A stretch of 64,000 nucleotides of DNA from Alphaproteobacteria bacterium. GTDB lineage: Bacteria > Pseudomonadota > Alphaproteobacteria > Rhizobiales > Beijerinckiaceae. Every line of letters begins with the position of its first letter. Position 1 is the stretch's first letter. This document shows positions 41,323 through 51,407 of the stretch, piece by piece. A program made the position numbers and the translations under genes. The notes under the pieces were generated by a model, which saw nothing but the letters and a program-made list of their open reading frames with translations, was not told the origin of the DNA and did not search any database. The DNA lies in the NCBI GenBank assembly GCA_016869595.1, contig VGDT01000001.1:62001-126000 (forward strand), read 5' to 3'.

Positions 41323-41349
41323 GACCGCCGGCGATCACGCCCGACGGTC
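41323..41349 (-). terminator. Rho-independent terminator of clpX
   Basis: On the minus strand GACCGTCGGGCG, a TGAT loop and CGCCGGCGGTC form a nearly perfect stem followed by TTTTAT. It lies about 105 bases beyond the clpX stop and separates clpX from lon. Confidence 0.8.
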
Positions 41350-41453
41350 CCGTTAACGCAAATGGTATACGCGAACAATCGATTCAAGGCGCTGCGGCGC
41401 CCAAGCTCAATCCGGAAATCGGCGGCGTTTCGACCGCCCATCTATCGGCGCCG

Positions 41454-42719
41454 TCAGGCGCTTGCGCCGCTCTTTTCGCTGCGCTCGGCGTAGATGTAGA
41501 GCGGCCGGGCTTTACCCTCGACGACCTCCGGTCCAATGACAACTTGTTCGACCCCCTCCAAGCCTGGCAGATCGAACATCGTGTCTAGCAAGATTCCTTC
41601 CATGATCGAGCGAAGGCCGCGCGCGCCGGTGTGGCGTTCGATCGCCTTGCGAGCGACGGCCGAAAGGGCGTCGTCCTGGAAGGTGAGTTCGACGTTTTCC
41701 ATCTCAAAGAGCCGCTGATACTGCTTGACCAGCGCGTTCTTGGGCTCGGTGAGGATGCGCTTCAGGGCGTCCTCGTCGAGATCTTCAAGCGTCGCAATGA
41801 CCGGCAGACGGCCGACGAATTCGGGGATGAGCCCAAATTTTAGCAGGTCTTCGGGTTGCACCTGCCTAAAAATGTCGCCGGTGCGACGTTCGTCGGGCGC
41901 CTGCACAGTGGCGCCGAAGCCGATCGACGTGTTGCGGCCGCGAGAGGAAATGATCTTTTCCAGCCCCGCGAAAGCGCCGCCGCAGATGAAGAGAATGTTG
42001 GTCGTGTCGACCTGCAGGAACTCCTGCTGCGGATGCTTGCGTCCGCCCTGCGGCGGCACGGAGGCGACCGTGCCTTCCATGATTTTCAGGAGCGCCTGCT
42101 GAACGCCCTCGCCCGAAACGTCGCGGGTGATCGACGGGTTGTCTGACTTGCGCGAAATCTTGTCGATCTCGTCGACATAGACGATGCCGCGCTGGGCGCG
42201 CTCGACATTATAGTCGGACGCCTGCAGAAGCTTGAGAATGATATTCTCGACGTCCTCGCCGACGTAGCCCGCCTCGGTCAGGGTGGTGGCGTCGGCCATG
42301 GTGAAGGGCACGTCGAGGATGCGCGCCAGGGTTTGCGCCAGCATGGTCTTGCCGACGCCGGTCGGCCCGATCAGCAGAATATTGGACTTTGCGAGCTCTA
42401 CGTCGCCATGCTTCGTCGCGTGATTGAGACGCTTGTAGTGGTTATGGACCGCGACCGAGAGAACGCGCTTGGCCTGGGCCTGGCCGATGACATAGTCGTC
42501 CAGAACCTTACAAATCTCTCTTGGAGTCGGAATGCCGTCGCGCTGTTTGACCAGCGAGGATTTGTTTTCCTCGCGAATGATGTCCATGCACAATTCGACG
42601 CATTCGTCGCAGATGAACACCGTCGGTCCGGCGATAAGCTTGCGCACCTCATGCTGGCTCTTGCCGCAAAAGGAGCAGTAAAGCGTGTTTTTGGAATCGC
42701 CGCCGCCGACCTTGCTCAT
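41454..42719 (-). CDS. clpX: ATP-dependent Clp protease ATP-binding subunit ClpX
   Basis: AAA+ unfoldase that feeds substrates to ClpP, 421 residues. The N-terminal zinc domain has four Cys ([10 protein letters not shown] and CDECVELC). Walker A is [18 protein letters not shown] and Walker B is [11 protein letters not shown]. The pore loop GYVG ([11 protein letters not shown]), the RKSDNP segment, the ClpP-binding IGFGA loop and the C-terminal sensor-2 region [13 protein letters not shown] are all present. clpP, normally directly upstream, is missing from the window; a PPi-dependent phosphofructokinase is in its place. Confidence 0.98.
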   Translation of the reverse strand: MSKVGGGDSKNTLYCSFCGKSQHEVRKLIAGPTVFICDECVELCMDIIREENKSSLVKQRDGIPTPREICKVLDDYVIGQAQAKRVLSVAVHNHYKRLNHATKHGDVELAKSNILLIGPTGVGKTMLAQTLARILDVPFTMADATTLTEAGYVGEDVENIILKLLQASDYNVERAQRGIVYVDEIDKISRKSDNPSITRDVSGEGVQQALLKIMEGTVASVPPQGGRKHPQQEFLQVDTTNILFICGGAFAGLEKIISSRGRNTSIGFGATVQAPDERRTGDIFRQVQPEDLLKFGLIPEFVGRLPVIATLEDLDEDALKRILTEPKNALVKQYQRLFEMENVELTFQDDALSAVARKAIERHTGARGLRSIMEGILLDTMFDLPGLEGVEQVVIGPEVVEGKARPLYIYAERSEKSGASA

Positions 42720-42951
42720 ATTATTCTCCCATCGGGCCGGACTGCCGGGCGAATCGGCCCGAATGCTTGTGATACCGGCGCCAAACTAACAAAAGGTGAG
42801 AGCGGTTGGCGTTCCCGCTTCCATCCATCGTTTCGGTCGTCAGCGACGAGCGCCCGAGAACCATGACTGGTTAGTGTATTTTAGACGACGGCCAAATTGC
42901 AACCTTCGCCGGAGACTCCGTCGAAGCAAGAAGGGCGCCCGCGCTATCCGC

Positions 42952-44172
42952 TCATGCAGTAAGGATTTTGGGAACCCGATTGAGCCGCAACCGATAGGCG
43001 TCCGGCATGCCGCTTCCGAGCAGCGGGCGGAGATAGAGCCGGAAGGCGTCCGTGACGTCTGTGCCGCAGGGGCTAATGTATTCGTCCGGCATCACTTTTG
43101 TCTTGGCCGCGATCTCTTCGAGCGGCGTCAGCTGATAGTCGACTGAGTAAAAGCCGGTCCGGTGGATCGTCACCGACCCGTCGCGATCGCCCCAAATGGC
43201 GTATTGCACGGCCTTCTCGCCGACCTCGCGCGCCTCCCGCTGGTCGACGTCCGAGACGCAGCCGACGAAGCTCCTCTGAACATAGCCGAAAGTGTCGGCG
43301 CGCACCCGCTTGAATCCGAGCCGGTCCTTCACGAGGAGAGTGAGCTCGTCGGCAAGCGCGCCGCCGCCAAGGTGGACGTTGCCGTGGTCGTCCCGCTCGA
43401 CCGTCCTGGCGAGCTTTTCGGCGATCGGCGTATGGTTTTCGTCGCAGACGCCCTCGGAGACCGCAACGACGCAGCGGCCGTATTTCGTCATGGTCGCCTT
43501 CACGTCGGCGAGGAATTTGTCGACGATAAAGGCGCGCTCGGGAATGTAGATGAGGTGCGGGCCGTCGTCGGGGAATTTCTTGCCGAGCGCTGAGGCGGCG
43601 GTTAGAAACCCGGCGTGTCGCCCCATGACGATGGCGATATAGACGCCCGGCAGCGCCCAATTGTCGAGATTGGCGCCGGCGAAGGCCTGCGCCACCCAGC
43701 GCGCCGCCGAGGGAAAGCCCGGCGTATGGTCGTTGACCATCAGGTCATTGTCGATGGTTTTCGGAATATGGACGGTCCGCAGCGGATAGCCGGCGTTCTT
43801 TGCTTCCTGCGAGACGATGCGCACCGTGTCAGATGAGTCGTTGCCGCCGATATAGAAAAAACAGCCAATTCCGTGCGCCCGCAGAACGCGAAAGATTTCC
43901 TGACAATATTTGAGGTCCGGCTTATCGCGCGTGGAGCCGAGCGCTGAGGAGGGCGTGCAGGCGACGAGTTCGAGATTATGGGTCGTCTCCTGGGTGAGGT
44001 CGACGAAATCCTCATTGACGATGCCGCGAACGCCATGGAACGCGCCATAGATCCGCTCCACTTCGCGAAATTTGCGGGACTCCAGCACGGCGCCGACGAG
44101 CGACTGGTTGATGACGGCGGTGGGCCCTCCGCCCTGGGCGACGAGCACTTTGGAAAAATCGATGGCGGTCAC
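42952..44172 (-). CDS. pfp: Diphosphate-fructose-6-phosphate 1-phosphotransferase (PPi-PFK)
   Basis: Reversible phosphofructokinase using pyrophosphate, 406 residues. It begins VLVAQGGGPTAVINQSLVGAV. GGNDSSDT replaces the GGDGS of ATP enzymes, and PKTIDNDL carries the Lys (Gly in ATP-dependent forms) that marks PPi use. MGRHAGFLTA and the IYIPERAF segment match the PPi group found in methanotrophs and other bacteria. The start is the GTG at 44172, with AGGAG about 6 bases upstream. It replaces clpP upstream of clpX. In methylotrophs this enzyme can act in sugar phosphate metabolism and spare ATP. Confidence 0.92.
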   Translation of the reverse strand: MTAIDFSKVLVAQGGGPTAVINQSLVGAVLESRKFREVERIYGAFHGVRGIVNEDFVDLTQETTHNLELVACTPSSALGSTRDKPDLKYCQEIFRVLRAHGIGCFFYIGGNDSSDTVRIVSQEAKNAGYPLRTVHIPKTIDNDLMVNDHTPGFPSAARWVAQAFAGANLDNWALPGVYIAIVMGRHAGFLTAASALGKKFPDDGPHLIYIPERAFIVDKFLADVKATMTKYGRCVVAVSEGVCDENHTPIAEKLARTVERDDHGNVHLGGGALADELTLLVKDRLGFKRVRADTFGYVQRSFVGCVSDVDQREAREVGEKAVQYAIWGDRDGSVTIHRTGFYSVDYQLTPLEEIAAKTKVMPDEYISPCGTDVTDAFRLYLRPLLGSGMPDAYRLRLNRVPKILTA

Positions 44173-44289
44173 GACGAGCTCCTGGAAACGCAGGCAGCGG
44201 CAGATGTCCCGCCCGGCGCGGAACAACGGCGCTTCGCCAGCGCTGCGCTTATATTCTCAGGCAGGGGGCGGTTCAAATCGGCGTGAGGG

Positions 44290-44715
44290 CTATTCTGACG
44301 ACTTGCTCGCGCAGACCTTGGCGAAGAGCCCCTCGTAATAGGACGGCACCGCGGACCATTCGTCTTTTGGCGGATATGGCTTGGTGATCTTTCCTTCGCC
44401 CATCTGGCCCTGGCGCCAGCCGCCGCCCCCGGATCTGTATTTCCGACTGGCGCAATCGAACGACACTTTCTCGATTTCCGAGAGGCCTTTTTCGGCGAGG
44501 CCGAATGCGGCGGCTTTTGGCGAGGCGGCGTCGTAATCGGTGAGCGCGTCGATCGTGACGATTCCGTCGGCTGACGCGCTACGGGATCCGGCGTCCATGT
44601 AAATGGTCGAAAAATCGTCCTTGGAGACCGGCGCCCATTCGGCGCGAGCCGATGCGGAAGAAGCGAGCGCCGACATGAGAGCCGAGGCGCTGATCTTCCA
44701 CATGACGGTTTTCAT
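44290..44715 (-). CDS. Small secreted protein resembling surface-adhesin E-type domains
   Basis: A 141-residue exported protein. A signal peptide (KISASALMSALASSASARA) is followed by a single small beta-rich domain: EWAPVSKDD, IYMDAGSRS, a DYDAA segment, FDCASRKYR and a C-terminal VCAS. The pattern (W at the start, YxD, C in the middle and at the end) resembles the surface-adhesin protein E family (PF16747) of periplasmic proteins with unknown function; this is recognised by eye. It starts 5 bases after the secA stop, so it is probably translated from the secA message. The ATG at 44703 is an alternative. Confidence 0.75.
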   Translation of the reverse strand: MKTVMWKISASALMSALASSASARAEWAPVSKDDFSTIYMDAGSRSASADGIVTIDALTDYDAASPKAAAFGLAEKGLSEIEKVSFDCASRKYRSGGGGWRQGQMGEGKITKPYPPKDEWSAVPSYYEGLFAKVCASKSSE

Positions 44716-44720
44716 GCCGG

Positions 44721-47552
44721 CTAAACCAGCGCGCCGTGGCAATGCTTGTATTTTTTGCCCGAGCCGCAAGGGCAGGGCTCATTGCGGCCGACCTTGCCCC
44801 AGGAGCCGGGATTGGCGGGGTCGCGCGGCTGCGCGGCGGTCGCTTCGCCAACCGTCGCAAGGCCGCGTGCTGAGAAATCCGCCGTCGCCAAGCGCGCATT
44901 GAGGTCGTTGAGCGCGGTCTGCTGTCCGCCGCCGATCAGCGCCTCCGGATTTGGATGCGACATCTCCATCGGCGGCAATTCCGGCGGCGCGGATGGCGGC
45001 GCCTCGAATGACACTTCGACGCGCATCAATTGCGCAGTCACCGTTTCGTCCCAGCGCGTCATCAGAGTCTTGAAGAGCTCCAGCGCCTCGGACTTATACT
45101 CATTGAGCGGATCGCGCTGCGCCATGCCGCGCCAGCCGATCACCTGCCGAAGATGATCGAGCGCGACAAGATGTTCGCGCCACAGCGTATCGAGAGATTG
45201 CAGCACGACCTGCTTCTCGATCATACGCATCAGCGGCTCAGTGTTCTTTTCGACGCGCTCGCCGTAGGCCGTATCCGCCGCCTCCAGCAGGCGCTCCTTG
45301 ATCTCCTCGTCGGCGATGCCTTCTTCCTTCGCCCAGTTGGCGACAGGCAGATCGAGATTGAGTTTCGCCTTTACCTCCTCCGCAAGACCCTCGACGTCCC
45401 AGGCCTCGGCGTAGGCGTCATGCGGAATGTGTTGCGACACCATGGCGTCGACGATATCGGCGCGCATGTCGGCGACCTGCTCTTCGACGCTCTCCTCATT
45501 CATGATTTCGCGCCGGCGCTCGAACATCACCTTGCGCTGGTCGTTCATGACGTTGTCGAACTTGAGGATGTTCTTGCGGATGTCGAAGTTGCGCGCCTCG
45601 ACCTTATGCTGCGCCTTCTCGATCGCCTTGTTGATCCAGGTATGGACGATGGCTTCGCCTTCCTGCAATCCGAGCCTCACCAGCATCGAGTCCATGCGCT
45701 CCGAGCCGAAGATGCGCATGAGATCGTCTTGCAGCGACAGGAAGAATTTCGAGCGGCCCGGGTCGCCCTGACGTCCGGAGCGGCCGCGCAGCTGATTGTC
45801 GATGCGCCGGCTCTCGTGGCGCTCCGTGCCGACGATGTAGAGGCCGCCGGAAGCGATCGCCTTCTCCTTGAAGTCGGCGACTTCCTCGCGGATTTCCGCT
45901 TCCTTCTTGGCGCGCGCGTCGCCTTCGAGACCGGCGCATTCCTGCGTCACACGCATTTCGACATTGCCGCCGAGCTGAATGTCGGTGCCGCGGCCCGCCA
46001 TGTTGGTGGCGATGGTGATCGCGCCAGGCACGCCCGCTTCCGCTACGATATAGGCTTCCTGCTCGTGGAAGCGCGCGTTGAGCACTGCGAAGAGTTTCGA
46101 CGGCTTGCCCGAGCGCGCCGCGTCATAGAGTTTGGAAAGGCCCTTCGGATCGGCGAAGTCGATCATCTTATAGCCCTGCGACAGCAGGAACTCCGCCAAC
46201 TGCTCCGACTTTTCGATTGAGGTCGTGCCGACGAGCATCGGCTGCATCCGTCCGTTCGCGTCCTTGATCTCGGCGGCGATCGCGTTGAGCTTCTCTTTGA
46301 AGGAGCGATAGACCTCGTCGTCCTCATCGAGGCGGCAGACCGGACGGTTTGTCGGAATTTCGACGACGTCGAGCTTGTAGATTTCGGCGAATTCGTCCGC
46401 CTCTGTCGCCGCCGTGCCGGTCATGCCGGCGAGCTTGTCGTAGAGACGGAAATAATTCTGGAAGGTGATCGACGCGAGAGTGACGTTTTCAGGCTGAACC
46501 TGAACGCGCTCCTTTGCCTCGAGCGCCTGATGCAGGCCTTCCGAATAGCGGCGGCCCGGCATCATGCGGCCGGTGAATTCGTCGATGATCACCACTTCGT
46601 TGTTGCGGACGATGTAATCCTTATCTTTTTGAAAGAGCTTATGCGCGCGCAGCGCCTGATTGACGTGATGCACGAGCGTGACGTTGTGCGCTTCATAGAG
46701 CGCGCCTTCGGTCAGCGCTCCCGCCTCGACCAGCAGCTCCTCCATGTGCTCATTGCCAGCGTCGGTGAGATGAACCGTGCGCTGTTTCTCGTCGAGCTCG
46801 AAGTCGTCGGCGTTGAGCTTCGGGATGAGCCGGTCGATCGTGTTGTAGAGATCGGATTTATCGTCGATCGCGCCCGAGATGATAAGCGGCGTGCGCGCTT
46901 CGTCGACCAGGATCGAGTCCACTTCGTCGACGATCGCGAAATTATGTCCGCGCTGCACCATCTGCGAGAATTCATATTTCATATTGTCGCGCAGATAGTC
47001 GAAGCCGAATTCGTTATTAGTGCCGTAGGTGATGTCGCAGGCGTAGGCGGCCGCGCGGTCGTCGTCCATCAGATCGTGCACCACGACCCCGACGCTCATG
47101 CCGAGAAACTTGTAAATCTGGCCCATCCATTCGGCGTCGCGTTTGGCCAGATAGTCGTTCACCGTGACGACATGGACGCCCTTGCCGGCGAGCGCGTTGA
47201 GATAGACGGCGAGCGTGGCGACGAGAGTCTTGCCTTCGCCGGTGCGCATCTCCGAGATCGCGCCTTCATGCAGCACCATGCCGCCGATGAGCTGGACGTC
47301 GAAATGGCGTTGGCCAAGGGTGCGCTTGGCCGCCTCGCGCACGGTGGCGAAGGCCGGAACGAGCAGGTCGTCGAGCGTCTTGCCGGCGGCGAGCTCTTCG
47401 CGGAACTGCCGGGTGCGATCCCGCAGCTCCTCGTCGGTCAGCGCCTCGACTTGCGACTCCAGGGCATTGATCGCATTGACCTTCGGCGCATAGGTCTTGA
47501 GACGGCGATCATTGGCCGTGCCGAAAATCTTCTTGGCGAGTGCGCCGATCAT
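44721..47552 (-). CDS. secA: Preprotein translocase ATPase SecA
   Basis: Motor of Sec-dependent protein export, bound to SecYEG. It has 943 residues from the ATG at 47552 (the frame continues upstream but [12 protein letters not shown] is the conserved start). NBD1 has Walker A ([14 protein letters not shown]) and the DEVDS box ([21 protein letters not shown]). The preprotein cross-linking domain and NBD2 ([35 protein letters not shown]) are intact. The C-terminal zinc tail [17 protein letters not shown] binds SecB. A small secreted protein follows 5 bases after it. Confidence 0.98.
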   Translation of the reverse strand: MIGALAKKIFGTANDRRLKTYAPKVNAINALESQVEALTDEELRDRTRQFREELAAGKTLDDLLVPAFATVREAAKRTLGQRHFDVQLIGGMVLHEGAISEMRTGEGKTLVATLAVYLNALAGKGVHVVTVNDYLAKRDAEWMGQIYKFLGMSVGVVVHDLMDDDRAAAYACDITYGTNNEFGFDYLRDNMKYEFSQMVQRGHNFAIVDEVDSILVDEARTPLIISGAIDDKSDLYNTIDRLIPKLNADDFELDEKQRTVHLTDAGNEHMEELLVEAGALTEGALYEAHNVTLVHHVNQALRAHKLFQKDKDYIVRNNEVVIIDEFTGRMMPGRRYSEGLHQALEAKERVQVQPENVTLASITFQNYFRLYDKLAGMTGTAATEADEFAEIYKLDVVEIPTNRPVCRLDEDDEVYRSFKEKLNAIAAEIKDANGRMQPMLVGTTSIEKSEQLAEFLLSQGYKMIDFADPKGLSKLYDAARSGKPSKLFAVLNARFHEQEAYIVAEAGVPGAITIATNMAGRGTDIQLGGNVEMRVTQECAGLEGDARAKKEAEIREEVADFKEKAIASGGLYIVGTERHESRRIDNQLRGRSGRQGDPGRSKFFLSLQDDLMRIFGSERMDSMLVRLGLQEGEAIVHTWINKAIEKAQHKVEARNFDIRKNILKFDNVMNDQRKVMFERRREIMNEESVEEQVADMRADIVDAMVSQHIPHDAYAEAWDVEGLAEEVKAKLNLDLPVANWAKEEGIADEEIKERLLEAADTAYGERVEKNTEPLMRMIEKQVVLQSLDTLWREHLVALDHLRQVIGWRGMAQRDPLNEYKSEALELFKTLMTRWDETVTAQLMRVEVSFEAPPSAPPELPPMEMSHPNPEALIGGGQQTALNDLNARLATADFSARGLATVGEATAAQPRDPANPGSWGKVGRNEPCPCGSGKKYKHCHGALV

Positions 47553-47888
47553 TCTTGCGAACCTCTCTCCCGCGCAGCGTCTGCCGCCTTCTCGGCGCGC
47601 CGGGGGACGGCTGCCGGCGGAACGTCGCATAAAGCATGAATAACATCCGCCTGCGACATCGCCCCAATGGCGGCGGGGTGCCAAGATCGACGCGGCGTTT
47701 CCGCCGGAGAGATAAGAGCCGCCAGAAACCTTGTCAATGTAAGGGATTTCCGCACAACGCTATGTGGAACGGGACTGGCGCATCGCCTGAGGGTAAGCCA
47801 AATTGGACGTTGACGGCGATCAGCGCTGAGCCTAGCGTCGGCTCGCCATCCTATTTTAAGGCCGCATCTTCATCTGCGGCGCATTTAC
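47553..47888. other. Divergent region upstream of secA
   Basis: About 335 bases between divergent genes. It should hold the secA promoter on the left and the promoter of the small secreted protein on the right. An AT-richer patch lies at about 47730-47880. I see no gene, RNA or clear operator. Confidence 0.4.
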
Positions 47889-48194
47889 ATGGAGGCTCTT
47901 TTGACGAGACGTCATTATCCGCTGGTCGCCGCTTTGGGCGTCGCGATTTTTCTCAGCGGCTCGACGGCGCAGGCCCAGCGCCGAACCCCTTCCGAAGCCG
48001 CGGTCAGTCCGACGGAAAGCTTCGCCGGAAAGTCGCCTCCCAAGGAAGAAGCCGCGCCCCCGAGCGAGAAACCGATTTCCGGCGAGGAGGAGGCTCGGCC
48101 GGGGGTTGGCGAAGTTTCCAAGGAACCGCCCGTTCCGACCAAGGCGCGCTCCATCCGTTTGGATCCTAAGGCCCAGCCTACGCCAAAGCCCTGA
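47889..48194 (+). CDS. Small secreted proline/glutamate-rich protein
   Basis: A protein of about 100 residues with a signal peptide (YPLVAALGVAIFLSGSTAQA). The mature part is low-complexity, rich in Pro, Glu, Ser and Lys, and probably disordered. I do not recognise it. The ATG at 47889 has no ribosome site. The TTG at 47901, with GGAGG 5 bases upstream, may be the true start and gives a better signal peptide. It is followed by the DUF1036 gene after 40 bases and may share its transcript. Confidence 0.65.
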   Translation: MEALLTRRHYPLVAALGVAIFLSGSTAQAQRRTPSEAAVSPTESFAGKSPPKEEAAPPSEKPISGEEEARPGVGEVSKEPPVPTKARSIRLDPKAQPTPKP

Positions 48195-48234
48195 TTTCCA
48201 TCGCGTCCCGGCGCATTTTGCAAACGAGGGGACT

Positions 48235-48651
48235 ATGCGCAAATTTTTGATCTTATTGGCGATGCTGAGCTTCGTCTGCGGTCCGAACGCCGCTCAAGCT
48301 TGGTTTAAATTCCACAACAAGACCAACGCCACGGTGTGGGTGTCGTTTCTTTGGTATTCGCCTGGCTGTTCCGACGGCGGAGACTGGACGAAAAAGGGTT
48401 GGTGGAAATTGGACCCCGGCCAAACGAAGACGGTCTTTGGCCAGGATCTGCAGAGCGTCAACACCTATTATTATTGGTACGCCGAGTCGAACGACGGCGC
48501 GAAATGGAGCGGCCCTTTCAACATCTGCGTGCCGCAGAGCGCGTATCAGTGGTGCATCAACACCTGTTGCACGCCGACGTGCCGGACAGTCGGCTTCCGC
48601 GAGAAATATATCGGCAGCTACAATAATTACACGATCAATCTCGTCAAATAG
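48235..48651 (+). CDS. DUF1036 secreted protein (copy 2)
   Basis: A 138-residue exported protein. A signal peptide (RKFLILLAMLSFVCGPNAAQA) is followed by FKFHNKTNATVWVSFLWY, the family's KKGWWKLDPGQTKTVFG motif, an aromatic NTYYYWYAES segment and a cysteine-rich part (ICVPQSAYQWC and NTCCTPTC). The overall plan matches the DUF1036 protein at 22382-22822, but the cysteine pattern differs. Unknown function. The ATG at 48235 has ACGAGGGG just upstream. Confidence 0.87.
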   Translation: MRKFLILLAMLSFVCGPNAAQAWFKFHNKTNATVWVSFLWYSPGCSDGGDWTKKGWWKLDPGQTKTVFGQDLQSVNTYYYWYAESNDGAKWSGPFNICVPQSAYQWCINTCCTPTCRTVGFREKYIGSYNNYTINLVK

Positions 48652-48716
48652 CGCCCGCGCCGCCCACGATCGTCGGCGCGGTTGCGGCGCTGGCGACGTA
48701 TGCCCACAATATTGAG

Positions 48717-49703
48717 ATGATGAAGGCCATGGTCCTGCAGCGGCCTAATACGCCGCTGATCATGGAAGAGTTACAGCTCCCAGTTCCCGGAGCCGGCGAA
48801 TTGCGGTTCAAGGTCGAAGCTTGCGGCGTTTGCCGCACTGATCTTCATGTCGTCGACGGCGAACTCACGCAGCCGAAGCTTCCCATCATTCCCGGCCATG
48901 AAATCGTCGGGCGCGTCGATGCGATCGGTTCCGGCGTGATCGGTTTCCTGCTTGGACAGCGAGTCGGCGTTCCCTGGCTCGGCCATACCTGCGGGCATTG
49001 TCCCTACTGCATGAGCGCGCGCGAAAACCTATGCGACGATCCGCTCTTCACCGGCTACACGCGCGACGGCGGCTATGCGACACATGCGATCGCCGACGCC
49101 TCTTACTGCTTCCCGCTGCCAGAGAGCGGCGATCCGGCGGCGCTCGCACCGCTGTTGTGCGCGGGCCTCATCGGCTGGCGCACGTTGAAGATGGCGGGTC
49201 CGGCGGAAGCGATCGGCATTTACGGCTTCGGGGCCGCCGCACATATCATCGCTCAGGTCGCGATCGCTCAAGGCAAGCGCGTTCACGCCTTCGTGCGGCC
49301 GGGCGATCAGGCGGCGGCCGATTTTGCGCTATCGCTTGGCGCCGCGTCGGCGCAAGATTCTGACGCGCCCTCGCCGGAGCCGCTCGACGCCGCGTTGATC
49401 TTTGCGCCGGTCGGCGCGCTTGTCCCGCGCGCGCTCGCCGCGACGAAGAAGGGCGGCGCCGTTGTTTGCGGCGGCATTCATATGAGCGACATTCCGAGTT
49501 TTCCCTATGCGCTGCTCTGGGAGGAGCGACGGCTTCTGTCGGTAGCGAATCTCACGCGCGAAGATGCGCGCGAGTTTCTCGCGCTGGCTCCGACGCTGCC
49601 GTTGAAGATGCATACGATGCGATATCCGCTGACGCAGGCGAATGAGGCGCTCGCCGATCTGCGCGAAGGCCGGCTGCAGGGCGCGGCGGTGCTCATTCCG
49701 TAG
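48717..49703 (+). CDS. Zinc-dependent alcohol dehydrogenase
   Basis: A 328-residue medium-chain dehydrogenase. The catalytic zinc ligands are in VEACGVCRTDLHVVDGEL (Cys) and GHEIVG (His-Glu). The structural zinc has four Cys in GHTCGHCPYCMSARENLC. The Rossmann part starts IGIYGFGAAAHIIAQVA, with Ala where the usual GxGxxG has Gly, and is followed by HAFVRPGD. This matches the zinc-binding alcohol dehydrogenase family (AdhA-like, including drug-metabolising-type annotations). The substrate is unknown, probably a primary alcohol or aldehyde with NAD(P). It follows the DUF1036 gene by 65 bases. Confidence 0.9.
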   Translation: MMKAMVLQRPNTPLIMEELQLPVPGAGELRFKVEACGVCRTDLHVVDGELTQPKLPIIPGHEIVGRVDAIGSGVIGFLLGQRVGVPWLGHTCGHCPYCMSARENLCDDPLFTGYTRDGGYATHAIADASYCFPLPESGDPAALAPLLCAGLIGWRTLKMAGPAEAIGIYGFGAAAHIIAQVAIAQGKRVHAFVRPGDQAAADFALSLGAASAQDSDAPSPEPLDAALIFAPVGALVPRALAATKKGGAVVCGGIHMSDIPSFPYALLWEERRLLSVANLTREDAREFLALAPTLPLKMHTMRYPLTQANEALADLREGRLQGAAVLIP

Positions 49704-49719
49704 GCTCGTTCTGGTTCGT

Positions 49720-49820
49720 GTCATTCCTCGCAGGCTGAAAGCCTGACGGGAAATCCAGGAGCAAGATCACGCATGCCCAGCCTGGATTCCCGATCGCGCT
49801 TAGCGCGCGTCGGGAATGAC
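49720..49820. repeat. Intergenic inverted-repeat element, type C
   Basis: Outer arms GTCATTCC and GGAATGAC are exact reverse complements. They continue inward as CTGACGGGAA(A)TCCAGG and CCTGGATTCCCG with extra small hairpins (AGGCTGAAAGCCT, GCGCTTAGCGC). The right arm overlaps the last codons of the minus-strand ATPase gene, so the repeat supplies that protein's C-terminus (VIPDAR). The type is common in rhizobial genomes. Confidence 0.8.
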
Positions 49821-51326
49821 GTCGCAAGCTGGCGCTCGGAACGTGGAATCAAAAGCCTTTTCAATTTCAGCGGCGATAGTCGGCGCATCTTTTGACGCGT
49901 CGATCTTGAGCCATTCGATGTCGCCGGTCGCCTTTTCCATTTGCGCCTCGAGCACGAGACGCGTGGCGTCGGACACGTCATTGACGCGCGCGTCGACGCG
50001 CGCCAAGCGTCGCGCGAGATCGAGATCGAGCCAGACGCCGAGGAACGGCGCGCGCGCATGTTCGGCCGCGGCTCGTATCGCTTCGCGGTCTTCAGGACGA
50101 TCGAAGACGGCGTCGACGATGGCTGGCCAGCCGAGCGCGGCCGTTCGCGCCGCCTCCTCGAACATTTCGCCATAGACTTTCGCCGAAACGGCGCTGGCGT
50201 AGGCCTCCTGCGGGAGACGCGCGGTCGGCGCGACTCCAAAGAGCCGCTTGCGGATACGATCACTGTTGATCACGCGGGCGCCGGGCGGACATCCGATGTG
50301 TGGCGCGAGCGCCGCGGCGACGCTCGACTTGCCCGATCCGCTGAGGCCGCCGACTGCGATGACGGCGCCTTTGGCCGGCGTGAGCAGCGTCTCCGCAAGA
50401 TCGAAATAGAGGCGGGCGCGTTCAGCATTTTGTTGCGACGCCTCGACATGCGCGCGTATGGCGGCGCGCAGCGACATGAAAAAAGGGAGAAGCGGCAAGC
50501 CGTCGGTTTCGTCGTGCGCGTCGAGATAGCGGTTGAAGGCGACATTCGAGAAGTCGTAAGCGCCGACCCGCCAGAGATCCATCAGCAGGAAACCGACATC
50601 ATACAGCACGTCGATCGTTGCGATCTCGTCATCGAATTCGAGGCAGTCGAAGAGCGTCGGCGCGCCTTCGAACAGGCATATGTTGCGCAGCGTCAGATCG
50701 CCGTGGCACCGGCGCACCTTGCCCTGCGCCTTGCGCGAGTCGAGAAGCGCGCGCTTCGCATCGAGCGCCTGGCGAAGTCGTGCGACAAGCGCGTCGATCT
50801 GATCTGCGCTGGCAGCCGCCGCCTTGCGCAGACTCAAGGCTGTCTCATCAAGGATTCGGCGCATCGCCGCCGCGCCGCCGCGCATGTGGTCTGGCGCCGC
50901 ATCATCATGAGTCTTGGCGATTTGACGCGCGAGCGCCTCGACCATTTCGCGCGTCAGTCGCCCGTTCTTCGCAATCTGTTCGAAGAGATCGTCGTCGGCG
51001 AAACGCCGCATGACGACCACGGCGTCGACCATCACCCCCGCGCCATCAAGCGCCAGCCTCCCGTCCGGCTCGCGGGTGACGCGGCGCGAGCCGAGATAGA
51101 GTTGAGGCGCGAAGCGCTTGTTGAGCGTTGCTTCGCGCGCGCACATGTCAAAACGGCGCGCCGGCGTCGAGAAGTCGAGATAGGGGAAGCGCACCGCTTT
51201 CTTCAACTTATAGGCGTGCGTTCCGCAGAGCATGACGACGGAGATGTGAGTCGTGACGATCCGTTCCGCGCCGCCGTCGAGCGACGCAAGAAAGCGCACG
51301 ACTTCATCCTGCGCGCCAAAATCCAT
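49800..51326 (-). CDS. Aminoglycoside phosphotransferase-like/AAA ATPase fusion protein
   Basis: A 508-residue two-domain protein. Residues 1-310 resemble APH/choline kinases: KLKKAVRFPYLDFST near the N-terminus, the catalytic loop RRCHGDLTLRNICL and the metal-binding FDCLEFDDEIATIDVLYDVGF. Residues from about 320 form a zeta-toxin-like P-loop kinase with Walker A VGGLSGSGKSSVAAAL and a VINSDRIRKRLFG motif. Such fusions are widespread in proteobacteria and have no established substrate; antibiotic resistance should not be assumed. The last residues overlap a palindromic repeat. Confidence 0.88.
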   Translation of the reverse strand: MDFGAQDEVVRFLASLDGGAERIVTTHISVVMLCGTHAYKLKKAVRFPYLDFSTPARRFDMCAREATLNKRFAPQLYLGSRRVTREPDGRLALDGAGVMVDAVVVMRRFADDDLFEQIAKNGRLTREMVEALARQIAKTHDDAAPDHMRGGAAAMRRILDETALSLRKAAAASADQIDALVARLRQALDAKRALLDSRKAQGKVRRCHGDLTLRNICLFEGAPTLFDCLEFDDEIATIDVLYDVGFLLMDLWRVGAYDFSNVAFNRYLDAHDETDGLPLLPFFMSLRAAIRAHVEASQQNAERARLYFDLAETLLTPAKGAVIAVGGLSGSGKSSVAAALAPHIGCPPGARVINSDRIRKRLFGVAPTARLPQEAYASAVSAKVYGEMFEEAARTAALGWPAIVDAVFDRPEDREAIRAAAEHARAPFLGVWLDLDLARRLARVDARVNDVSDATRLVLEAQMEKATGDIEWLKIDASKDAPTIAAEIEKAFDSTFRAPACDVIPDAR

Positions 51327-51407
51327 AAAGCGCCTCGCCGAGCCTCGCTTATAGCCTGCCTGGGAGGGCCGTCCCAGGAGTAAGGCTCCCGTGGCTTTAA
51401 TCGACGC

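Noticed and set aside
49800-51326. Antibiotic resistance by aminoglycoside phosphotransferase
   Set aside because: Only the fold is shared; the fusion with a P-loop kinase is a widespread family without known resistance activity.
49941-51383. 480-codon plus-strand open frame
   Set aside because: Antisense shadow of the APH/ATPase fusion; the Walker A and kinase loop are on the minus strand.
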